Origin: Thiohalocapsa halophila
GTDB taxonomy: Bacteria; Pseudomonadota; Gammaproteobacteria; Chromatiales; Chromatiaceae
Length of the DNA stretch: 34,204 bases
Assembly (NCBI RefSeq): GCF_016583825.1
Contig: NZ_NRRV01000061.1
Location: 1-34,204, forward strand
Reading direction: 5' to 3'
Positions 28,589 through 34,204 of the stretch are shown here, one piece after another. The translations under genes were made by a program, and so were the position numbers. Within the stretch, counting starts at the first letter, position 1; the number at the start of each line of letters is the position of its first letter. The notes under the pieces are model-generated. The model was not told the DNA's origin. It did not search any database and saw only the letters and a list, made by a program, of their open reading frames with translations.

Positions 28589-31117
28589 ATGACCGCCACA
28601 GACGCCGCCATCCCCTTGCCGCATCACCTGGCCGAGCGCGTGCGGCCGGTGAGTGACGTCGAGCCCTGGCCACAGGGCGCGTTGGTGCTCTACTGGATGC
28701 ACCACGCCGTGCGCGGGCACGAGAATCCGGCATTGGACACGGCCCGGCATGCGGCCGCGGCCCTGGGGCTGCCGCTGCTGGTCTACCAGGGGCTCGGCGG
28801 CCGCCACCGGTTCAACGCCGACCGCCACCACGCCTTTATCCTGGAAGGGGCCCGCGATGCCCATGCCGAGCTCGCCGCACAGGGCATCCGTGCCGTTTTC
28901 CACCTGCCGACGGACCCGGCCGCAGGCCCGTCGCCGCTGCGCGCCCTCGCCGCGCGTGCCGCGCTGGTGGTCACCGAGGACTTCCCGGCCCCGCCACATC
29001 CCGCCTGGACGCAGCGGCTCGCGGCCCGCATCACAGCCCCGGTGTGGCGCGTGGACTGCGCCTGCATGGTCCCCATGCGCCTGCAGCCGCGGCCCTTCAA
29101 GCGCGCCTTCGAGCTGCGTCGCGCCAATGAGCGTGTCTATGCCGAGCGCATCGCGCGCCCCTGGCCGGTCTGCGACGTCGACGCCGAGCCCTATGCCGGG
29201 GCACTGCCGTTCACGCCGCTCGACCTGGCCACGGCGGACATCACGGCACTTTGTGCTGCCTGCACCATCGACCACAGCCTGCCGCCGGTGCCCAACTCGC
29301 GCGGCGGCGCCCGCGCGGGCTATGCCCGCTGGGAGACCTTCAAGGCCAACGGCCTGGCGAGCTACCACCGCCGCCGCAACGACGCCGCCGAGACCTGGCC
29401 GCGCGGCGTGAGCCGGCTCTCGCCCTATCTGCACCACGGCCATGTGGCGGTGTTCCGGATCGCCAGGGAGGCAGCGGCCGCCGGCGGCGAGGGCGCCGAG
29501 AAGTTCCTCGACGAGCTGCTGGTCTGGCGGGAGCTGGCGCACAACTTCTGCTTCTTCGCCGACGACCCGGAGGCTTGGGACAGCCTGCCGAGCTGGGCCC
29601 GCGAGACCCTGGACGCCCACGCCGACGACGCCCGCGAGCAGGTGCTGGATCACGAGCGCCTGGCGCGCGCCGCCAGCGGCGACCGGCTCTGGGACCTGGC
29701 GCAGTGCTCGCTGCTGGCCCACGGGGAGCTGCACAACAACCTGCGCATGACCTGGGCCAAGGCCATCCCGCAATGGACCGAGTCGCCGCGGCGCGCCCTT
29801 GCCGAGCTCATCGACCTCAATCACCGCCACGCGGTGGACGGCTCGGACCCCAACTCCTATGGCGGGCTGCTGTGGACGCTGGGGCTGTTCGACCGGCCCT
29901 TCCCGCCGGAGCGCCCGGTCACCGGCAGCCTGCGCCCGCGCAGCACCGCGGACCACGCACGCCGGCTGGATGTCGGCGCCTACGCCCGCCGGGTGCAGGC
30001 GCCGGCGAGCGGGCGGCGCCTGCGCATCGCCGTCATCGGCGCCGGGCTCGCCGGGCTCGCGGCGGCGCGGGCGCTGGTGGACCAGAGCCACGAGGTGGTG
30101 GTTTTCGAGAAGTCCCGGGGCCGCGGCGGCCGGGCCGCCACCCGCCGCGTGCCGCAGGCTCCCGACGGCGAAGTGGCCGTGGACCACGGCGCCCAGTACT
30201 TCACAGCGCGCGACCCACGCTTCGCGCGCCGGGTAGCCAGTTGGGCCCAACGCGGGGTGCTCGCCCCCTGGAGCGGTCGGCTTGGCGCCTGGCGCGACGG
30301 CAGCGTCGCCCCCGCTGGCGCCGACGATACGCGCTGGGTGGGCGTCGGGGGCATGAGCGCGCTGGGGCGGATGCTGGCGGAAGGCCTCGACCTGCGGCGC
30401 TCCACCCGGGTTGCGCCGCCGGTGCGCGACGGTGCCGGCTGGGCCCTGCTCAGCGCCGCCGACGCGGCCGACGCCACGGCGGAGCGCGTCCACTTCGGCC
30501 ATTTCGACCGGGTGCTGGTGAGCGCACCCGCGCCACAGGCGGCGCCCTTCCTGGCGGCGGCGCCGGCCCTGGCGGCGCGCGCGGCGGCGGTGCCCATGGC
30601 ACCCTGCTGGACGGTGCTGCTCGGCTTCGCAGCGCCCCTGGACCTGGACTGGGACGGGCTCTTCGTCAACGGCGGCCCCCTCGGCTGGGTGGCCCGGGAT
30701 TCCGCGAAGCCGGGGCGCAATAAGGGGCGCGACCAGGGGGGGCGCGGCGGCGAGGCATGGGTGTTGCACGCGACGCCCGAGTGGACGCGGGCGCACCTGG
30801 AGGCAACGCCGGAGACCGTTGCCAGTGATCTACTGGAGGCCTTGGCCGAGCTGGTCGGGACGCGGTTGCCCGCATTGGTCTGGCAGCAGGCGCACCGCTG
30901 GCTCTATGCCCGTGCCGAGCAGCCCCTGGACGCCGGCTGTCTCTGGGATGGGGATCTCGGCATTGGCGCCTGCGGCGACTGGTGTGCCGACGGGCGCATC
31001 GAGGGCGCCTGGCTCAGTGGCGAGGCGCTGGCCGGTCGGGTACTCGGGGCGGCAGCGGCGGCGTCGGACGGGGCCGATCGACGCGCAGGAAGGCTTGCGC
31101 CTAGGTCCGGTATTTGA
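28589..31117 (+). CDS. Class II CPD photolyase fused to renalase-like FAD-dependent oxidoreductase
   Basis: From ATG 28589 (AGGAG at 28571-28575) the protein has 842 residues. Residues 1 to about 470 are a class II cyclobutane pyrimidine dimer photolyase: antenna domain beginning ALVLYWMHHAVRGHENPALD, then RLSPYLHHGHVAV, FLDELLVWRELAHNFCFF (307-323), NLRMTWAKAIPQWT (384-397) and DGSDPNSYGGLLWTLG. It repairs UV dimers with light and reduced FAD. From about 477 a second Rossmann FAD domain begins, LRIAVIGAGLAGL, with GxGxxG at 484-489, Glu507, and RGRGGRAATRR followed by VDHGAQYFT. That is the signature of renalase-like NAD(P)/FAD oxidoreductases and runs to the end. The fusion suggests the C domain may reduce or supply flavin; this is inference. 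The stop codon lies at the edge of a repeat. Confidence 0.92.
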   Translation: MTATDAAIPLPHHLAERVRPVSDVEPWPQGALVLYWMHHAVRGHENPALDTARHAAAALGLPLLVYQGLGGRHRFNADRHHAFILEGARDAHAELAAQGIRAVFHLPTDPAAGPSPLRALAARAALVVTEDFPAPPHPAWTQRLAARITAPVWRVDCACMVPMRLQPRPFKRAFELRRANERVYAERIARPWPVCDVDAEPYAGALPFTPLDLATADITALCAACTIDHSLPPVPNSRGGARAGYARWETFKANGLASYHRRRNDAAETWPRGVSRLSPYLHHGHVAVFRIAREAAAAGGEGAEKFLDELLVWRELAHNFCFFADDPEAWDSLPSWARETLDAHADDAREQVLDHERLARAASGDRLWDLAQCSLLAHGELHNNLRMTWAKAIPQWTESPRRALAELIDLNHRHAVDGSDPNSYGGLLWTLGLFDRPFPPERPVTGSLRPRSTADHARRLDVGAYARRVQAPASGRRLRIAVIGAGLAGLAAARALVDQSHEVVVFEKSRGRGGRAATRRVPQAPDGEVAVDHGAQYFTARDPRFARRVASWAQRGVLAPWSGRLGAWRDGSVAPAGADDTRWVGVGGMSALGRMLAEGLDLRRSTRVAPPVRDGAGWALLSAADAADATAERVHFGHFDRVLVSAPAPQAAPFLAAAPALAARAAAVPMAPCWTVLLGFAAPLDLDWDGLFVNGGPLGWVARDSAKPGRNKGRDQGGRGGEAWVLHATPEWTRAHLEATPETVASDLLEALAELVGTRLPALVWQQAHRWLYARAEQPLDAGCLWDGDLGIGACGDWCADGRIEGAWLSGEALAGRVLGAAAAASDGADRRAGRLAPRSGI

Positions 31118-31259
31118 ACCACGAAGAGCACGAAGAACGCGAAGTGACTCAGCAGGATACGCAAGTTTGCGCCGTCGCCCACGGGGTGGGCGAGACCCTT
31201 GGGAAGTTTGCCTTCAAGTGTTTCTCTTTCTTTGTGTTGTTCTTCGTCTGCTTCGTGGT
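31118..31259. repeat. Fold-back element made of a 9-bp repeat
   Basis: The arms 31118-31138 and 31239-31259 are inverse complements at 18 of 21 positions, differing only in three central bases. The left arm is a nonamer array: CACGAAGAG, CACGAAGAA, CGCGAAGTG. A spacer of 100 bases includes a small GCCCAC/GTGGGC hairpin (31177-31191). In one frame it yields a short NHEEHEER-like peptide, which is not considered a gene. It resembles the dispersed small fold-back repeats of proteobacterial genomes. Confidence 0.8.
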
Positions 31260-31348
31260 GAATTGCGCTTTCGACGTTGCGGGCAGGCGGCACCGACGCG
31301 CGCCATCCGGTCGCCGCAGATGCCTGTTTCGATGGCCGAAAAGCACCC

Positions 31349-31378
31349 CTTGACGTACGCGGAAAATGCGCCAAAATT
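31349..31378 (+). promoter_or_regulatory. Putative heat-shock promoter of the Hsp20 cluster
   Basis: CTTGACG at 31349-31355 is followed after 15 bases by CCAAAATT (31371-31378). TTGACG alone suits sigma-70, with AAAATT as a weak -10 at 17 bases. The CTTGA plus CCAAAATT pair also resembles a sigma-32 promoter. It ends 4 bases before the CIRCE operator, consistent with dual control. Confidence 0.5.
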
Positions 31379-31382
31379 GCGG

Positions 31383-31409
31383 TTAGCACTCGGTAGATAA
31401 GAGTGCTAA
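31383..31409. promoter_or_regulatory. CIRCE operator (HrcA binding site)
   Basis: TTAGCACTC (31383-31391), 9 bases, GAGTGCTAA (31401-31409): an exact match to the CIRCE consensus, with perfect symmetry. HrcA represses heat-shock genes through this element. It lies immediately downstream of the predicted promoter and about 190 bases before the first Hsp20 gene. Confidence 0.97.
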
Positions 31410-31599
31410 CAGTTTGTGACGGCGGCGGCGCAGCCGTCCCGGCGCATCGCTGCGGCTGCGCTCGACGGCGGCCCGCCGGCGGTGCAAGGGACCGGGTGCC
31501 CACCGTGACTTGCCAAGCGGGAGGCCCCCGACGGCGGTGCCCGCCGCCCCACATCGTGCAACCCCAACTGTGCGCCATGGGCGCAGAGGAGCGTGAGCG
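31410..31599 (+). promoter_or_regulatory. Long structured 5' leader of the first Hsp20 gene
   Basis: About 190 GC-rich bases lie between CIRCE and the start codon. A perfect hairpin, TGCGCC (31571-31576), loop ATG, GGCGCA (31580-31585), ends directly against GAGGAG (31586-31591), the ribosome-binding site. The leader contains other GC stems. A temperature-responsive RNA element is plausible because such elements control many Hsp20 genes, but no ROSE or fourU core was identified. Confidence 0.4.
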
Positions 31600-32043
31600 A
31601 TGTTCGGTACCTACACCGGCCTGCAAGGCAATCTCTTCGACCAACTGAACCGCCTCCAGCGCGAGCTGGACGAGTCCTTCGGCCTCTGGCCCCAGGCGGC
31701 GGAGCTGCGTGCGCCCGGCTGGGGCAGCTGGCCGCCCATCAACATCGGTGCGACGCCCGAGCGGGTGGATGTCTATCTGTTCGCGCCCGGTCTCGACCCC
31801 AACGAGCTGGACATCAATATCCAGCGCAACCTGCTGACCATCGCCGGCCAGCGGCGCATCGAGCGCGCCGAGGACCAGCGCTGGTACCGCACCGAGCGCC
31901 ACAGCGGCGAGTTCCGCCGCGCGGTGACCCTGCCCGAGGACGCGGACCCGGATCGCGTGGACGCAAGCTATCGCGACGGCGTGCTGCACGTGTCGGTGCA
32001 GCGGCACGAGTCGAGCCAGCCGCGGCGGATCACCGTCAGCTGA
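31600..32043 (+). CDS. Small heat-shock protein Hsp20 (first of three)
   Basis: The product has 147 residues. A short N-terminal arm (MFGTYTGLQGNLFDQL) precedes an alpha-crystallin domain at about 46-138, with RVDVYLFAPGLDPNELDINI and the closing motif ASYRDGVLHVSVQR (GVL at 127-129). The C-terminal I-x-V anchor is ITV at 144-146. Hsp20 proteins hold unfolding proteins in large oligomers in the cytoplasm. It is the first gene after the CIRCE-bearing promoter and is 62 bases upstream of the second copy. Confidence 0.95.
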   Translation: MFGTYTGLQGNLFDQLNRLQRELDESFGLWPQAAELRAPGWGSWPPINIGATPERVDVYLFAPGLDPNELDINIQRNLLTIAGQRRIERAEDQRWYRTERHSGEFRRAVTLPEDADPDRVDASYRDGVLHVSVQRHESSQPRRITVS

Positions 32044-32105
32044 CGTCTCGGCGGCCGCGGCGACCGCCGGGTTTGTCACCAGCCACTCGCTTACCGGAGG
32101 ACAGC

Positions 32106-32498
32106 ATGAACACCGAAACCCGTCAGACCATGACCGAAACCGCCCCCACCGCAGCCCGCCGCGCCGAGGAGGCGCTGCGCCCGCCGGTGGACATCTTCGA
32201 GGACGCCGAGGGCATCACGCTGGAGGCCGACATGCCCGGCGTATCCAAGGACCGCCTGCACGTGCAGGTGGACGCCAACACCCTGCTGATCGAAGGCGAG
32301 GTGCAGATCGACCTGCCCGAGGCCGCCGAGGCGCTGTATGCGGACATCCGCAGCACGCGCTACAGCCGCAGCTTCACGCTGAGCAACGAGCTGGAAACGG
32401 ACAAGATCGACGCGAGCCTCAATGACGGCGTGCTGCGGGTGCACATTCCGAAGCATCCCGAGCAGCGTCCGCGGCGGATCGAGGTGCGGGCTGGTTGA
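32106..32498 (+). CDS. Small heat-shock protein Hsp20 (second of three)
   Basis: ATG 32106 with GGAGGA at 32096-32101 gives 130 residues; the longer upstream frame crosses the first Hsp20 gene in another frame and is an artefact. A polar Thr-rich N-terminus of about 25 residues precedes the alpha-crystallin domain: VDIFEDAEGITLEADMPGVS, ASLNDGVLRVHIPKH (GVL 108-110). The C-terminal anchor is IEV at 125-127. It is clearly diverged from both neighbours, so the three copies may form mixed oligomers or have separate clients. Confidence 0.95.
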   Translation: MNTETRQTMTETAPTAARRAEEALRPPVDIFEDAEGITLEADMPGVSKDRLHVQVDANTLLIEGEVQIDLPEAAEALYADIRSTRYSRSFTLSNELETDKIDASLNDGVLRVHIPKHPEQRPRRIEVRAG

Positions 32499-32501
32499 CA
32501 C

Positions 32502-32562
32502 GGGCTAGGGCCCAGGGGCTAGGGCTCCGCTGGCCGGTCCCTGAGCCCCGGCCCCTGGGCTC
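32502..32562. repeat. Inverted arrays of a CTAG-type 7-bp repeat between Hsp20 genes
   Basis: Heptamers GGGCTAG, GGCCCAG, GGGCTAG and GGCTCCG run in phase from 32502 to 32529. The complementary arm at 32543-32562 matches the inverse of 32508-32527 at 17 of 20 positions, with a 15-base loop. It begins 3 bases after the second Hsp20 stop. As RNA it would be a very stable hairpin without a T tract, so it may protect or trim the transcript. Confidence 0.8.
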
Positions 32563-32620
32563 AAGCGGCGATAGCTCGTCCCGTGACTCTCGTCATCACC
32601 AACACCCTGGAGGTTACGCC

Positions 32621-33118
32621 ATGACGACTCTGCGGCAATTTCGCGAAGGTCTGAGCCAAGCCTGGGGCCGTGTCCTGGACGGCTGGGAGCAGCTGTACCG
32701 GCAGGCCTCCAGCGCCATGACCAAATTCACCGGCGGGCGCGGCGACAAGAGCGCCGGCGAAGCCCGCGAGCTCGCCGAGCGCAGCACCGGCTGGGGCCTG
32801 CTCGCCGCCGAGGTCTTCGATGACGACGACCGCGTGGTGGTCCGCGTCGAGGCCCCCGGCATGAGCAAGGACGACATCCAGCTGGAGGTCCAGGACGACT
32901 TCCTGGTGGTCCGCGGCGAGAAGCAGATGGCCCGCGAGCGCACCGAAGGCCGCTGGCACGTCAACGAGTGCGCCTACGGCAGCTTCCAGCGCGTCGTCCC
33001 CCTGCCGGATACCGTCGACACCGGCAAGGCCGACGCCAGCTACAACAACGGCGTGCTCCGCGTCGAGCTGCCCAAGGCCCAAAACCGCCGCCGCCGTGTG
33101 CAGGTGACGGTGCACTGA
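32621..33118 (+). CDS. Small heat-shock protein Hsp20 (third of three)
   Basis: ATG 32621 with GGAGG at 32609-32613 gives 165 residues. The N-terminal arm of about 60 residues is longer and amphipathic (LRQFREGLSQAWGRVLDGWEQL). The alpha-crystallin domain has RVVVRVEAPGMSKDDIQLEV and ASYNNGVLRVELPK (GVL 144-146). The tail is basic and ends with a V-x-V anchor. It follows the CTAG-type repeat and may be co-transcribed with the other two copies or expressed separately; no promoter was recognised before it. Confidence 0.95.
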   Translation: MTTLRQFREGLSQAWGRVLDGWEQLYRQASSAMTKFTGGRGDKSAGEARELAERSTGWGLLAAEVFDDDDRVVVRVEAPGMSKDDIQLEVQDDFLVVRGEKQMARERTEGRWHVNECAYGSFQRVVPLPDTVDTGKADASYNNGVLRVELPKAQNRRRRVQVTVH

Positions 33119-33144
33119 GCCCGATCTGCCGGCGTGCTGGGAGC

Positions 33145-33187
33145 GCCGGCTTTCAGCCGGCCCATCTGGTACGCCGGCTTCAGCCGG
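33145..33187. repeat. Two REP-like hairpins after the third Hsp20 gene
   Basis: GCCGGCT (33145-33151), TTC, AGCCGGC (33155-33161) is a perfect 7-bp hairpin. A near copy, GCCGGCT (33173-33179), TC, AGCCGG (33182-33187), follows 11 bases later. They lie 26 bases beyond the Hsp20 stop and may mark the 3' end of the mRNA; no T tract follows. Confidence 0.75.
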
Positions 33188-33393
33188 GCGGATTTCACCA
33201 GCCAGCATGCTGCTCACATTCTTAAGACACTGAATGTCGGCCCTCCTTGCGTCGGCCCGACCGACGCCGGGGCACGTTCGGGTCGGCAGCAGACAATGCT
33301 TGCAGACTCTCTCCAGCGGTATCATACCCATCGCACGCCGGTTTTCGGTTTGTCGTGCGCAAAACCTGCTGATCTGTCTTCTCTTCCTAGATC

Positions 33394-33418
33394 CTCGCCC
33401 CTCGAAACTCGCGACTCT
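33394..33418. repeat. Intergenic array of the CTCG heptamer
   Basis: CTCG begins at 33394, 33401 and 33408, with a degenerate CTCT at 33415, a strict 7-base period. Units CTCGCCC and CTCGAAA also occur in the arrays inside the uvrA-like gene, read on the minus strand at 21875-21923, so this is the same repeat family outside a gene. Confidence 0.85.
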
Positions 33419-33592
33419 CCGGTATAACCACCTGCGCGGCGCTCCCGCGGCGCGTACACCCGCCCCGACCAGCCGGGATGGACAATGCGGCTGGCTTGTG
33501 GATAGTGTTTACATGCCGATCACCCAGTGCAGCGGCCTGTATCACCGCCGTAATCCTGTCCCCACGCCGCCCCCACGCCACGGAGCCCAGCC

Positions 33593-34171
33593 ATGACAGC
33601 CGCCGCCGAGAAAAGACCCCTGGACGCCGACAGCTACCTCGCCTGGGAAGAGCGGCAGCCGGACAAGCACGAGTATGTGCGCGGCGAAGTGTTCGCCATG
33701 GTCGGCGCGCGGCGCGAGCACGTCGTCGTCGCGGGTAACCTATTCTCGGCCCTGAAGCAGCGCCTCCGCGGCGGCCCCTGCCAAGCCTATGTGTCGGACC
33801 TGAAGCTTCGCGTCGAGGCGGCAAACGCCTTCTTCTACCCGGATGTCATGGTGTCCTGCGACCCTCGGGACCATGCGGCGGAGCTGTACATCGAGCATCC
33901 GAGCCTCATCGCAGAAGTGCTCTCGGACTCCACCGCCGCCTTCGACCGCGGCGACAAGTTCGGTGCCTACCGCACCCTGCCGTCGCTCCAGGAGTATCTG
34001 CTGGTGGACATCCCCTCCCGCCGGGTGGAGAGCTTCCGGCGCACGTCGGACGACGAATGGCTGCTGCACGTGTACGCACCGGAGACCGAGGCCTGCCGTT
34101 TCTCGTCGCTAGATGTCTCGGTCCTCCTCGCCGAGGTCTTCGAGAACCTGGAGCCGGGTGGGTCGGCTTAG
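33593..34171 (+). CDS. Uma2 family (DUF820) putative endonuclease
   Basis: The product has 192 residues and covers the full family length. The PD-(D/E)xK-type fold is suggested by EYVRGEVFAMVGARREH near the start, FYPDVMVSCDP in the middle and LIAEVLSDSTAAFDRGDKF followed by YRTLPSLQEYLLVD. Together these are the Uma2 signature. The acidic residues in YPDVMV and IAEVLS are the expected metal ligands and are present. Uma2 proteins are common, often multicopy, and of unknown biological role. No partner toxin, antitoxin or transposase lies in the window, which ends 33 bases after the stop. Confidence 0.88.
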   Translation: MTAAAEKRPLDADSYLAWEERQPDKHEYVRGEVFAMVGARREHVVVAGNLFSALKQRLRGGPCQAYVSDLKLRVEAANAFFYPDVMVSCDPRDHAAELYIEHPSLIAEVLSDSTAAFDRGDKFGAYRTLPSLQEYLLVDIPSRRVESFRRTSDDEWLLHVYAPETEACRFSSLDVSVLLAEVFENLEPGGSA

Positions 34172-34204
34172 CGGAGAAAAGGGGGGCCGCTCAATGGGGG
34201 GAAA

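Larger units (their letters stand above)
31118..31599 (+). other. 482-base intergenic region upstream of the Hsp20 cluster
   Basis: The region contains, in order, the nonamer fold-back repeat, a promoter, the CIRCE operator and a leader of about 190 bases. No protein-coding gene is supported; the short ORFs here are translations of the repeat or lack start signals. Confidence 0.8.
33119..33592 (+). other. 474-base repeat-rich intergenic region
   Basis: No gene is supported here. It contains two GCCGGCT-type hairpins, a 7-bp dyad GCGTCGG/CCGACGC (33249-33267), an AT-richer stretch, an array of the CTCG heptamer, and then TATAAC at 33423-33428. The latter could be a -10 for the Uma2 gene, but no good -35 accompanies it. 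Confidence 0.7.

Noticed and set aside
26447..30796. A 1449-residue minus-strand open frame spanning the pseudo-hydrolase and the photolyase locus
   Set aside because: Only its C-terminal 405 residues look like a protein. The rest is Arg/Ala/Gly-rich antisense of the photolyase and an alternate frame of the membrane-protein gene, kept open by high GC content.
31114..31353. A 79-residue ORF starting MNHEEHEER
   Set aside because: Its start is the translation of the nonamer fold-back repeat and it runs into the promoter region; such peptides are repeat artefacts.

Overview
The window is GC-rich, densely coded gammaproteobacterial chromosome. The gene order tuf-S10-spc-alpha, ribosomal proteins whose lengths match or nearly match those of E. 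coli, a C-minus S14, a class II photolyase and a PrsT-like TPR protein would suit an ectothiorhodospiraceal/Chromatiales-like lineage. That lineage is an inference with low confidence; the gammaproteobacterial call is firm.

Positions 1-14477 hold the end of tuf and a continuous run of translation genes on the + strand. The order is rpsJ, rplC, rplD, rplW, rplB, rpsS, rplV, rpsC, rplP, rpmC, rpsQ, rplN, rplX, rplE, rpsN, rpsH, rplF, rplR, rpsE, rpmD, rplO, secY, rpmJ, rpsM, rpsK, rpsD, rpoA, rplQ. Only 7 bases separate tuf from rpsJ, so there is no room for an E. coli-type S10 leader. A good sigma-70-type promoter lies before rpsM, hairpins sit in several widened gaps (rpsN-rpsH, rplO-secY, rpsM-rpsK), and a strong intrinsic terminator closes the run after rplQ.

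Positions 14490-19199 (+ strand) carry a SAM hydroxide adenosyltransferase (DUF62), a secreted 929-residue TPR protein resembling PrsT of PEP-CTERM/exosortase loci, and a DUF533 (TerB-like) protein. Positions 19292-24961 (- strand) encode one 1889-residue protein made of two complete UvrA-type units, so four ABC ATPase modules. The linker between the two units is encoded by two inverted arrays of a 7-bp repeat that are translated in frame.

Positions 25126-28467 are accessory: a probable ATP-grasp remnant (-), two small unknown + strand ORFs behind a palindromic promoter region, a serine-hydrolase-fold protein that has lost its catalytic motifs (-), and a CDP-alcohol phosphatidyltransferase-fold membrane protein that has also lost its catalytic motif (-). 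Positions 28589-31117 (+) encode a class II CPD photolyase fused to a renalase-like FAD oxidoreductase.

Positions 31118-33118 hold a nonamer fold-back repeat, a promoter with a perfect CIRCE operator, a long structured leader and three tandem, diverged Hsp20 genes. The window ends with a repeat-rich intergenic stretch and a Uma2-family nuclease-fold gene. Three different short-period repeat families (7-bp CTCG, 7-bp CTAG, 9-bp ACGAAG), all with inverted arrays, recur in the second half and are the most unusual structural theme. The pair of neighbouring pseudoenzymes is the most unusual gene-content theme.
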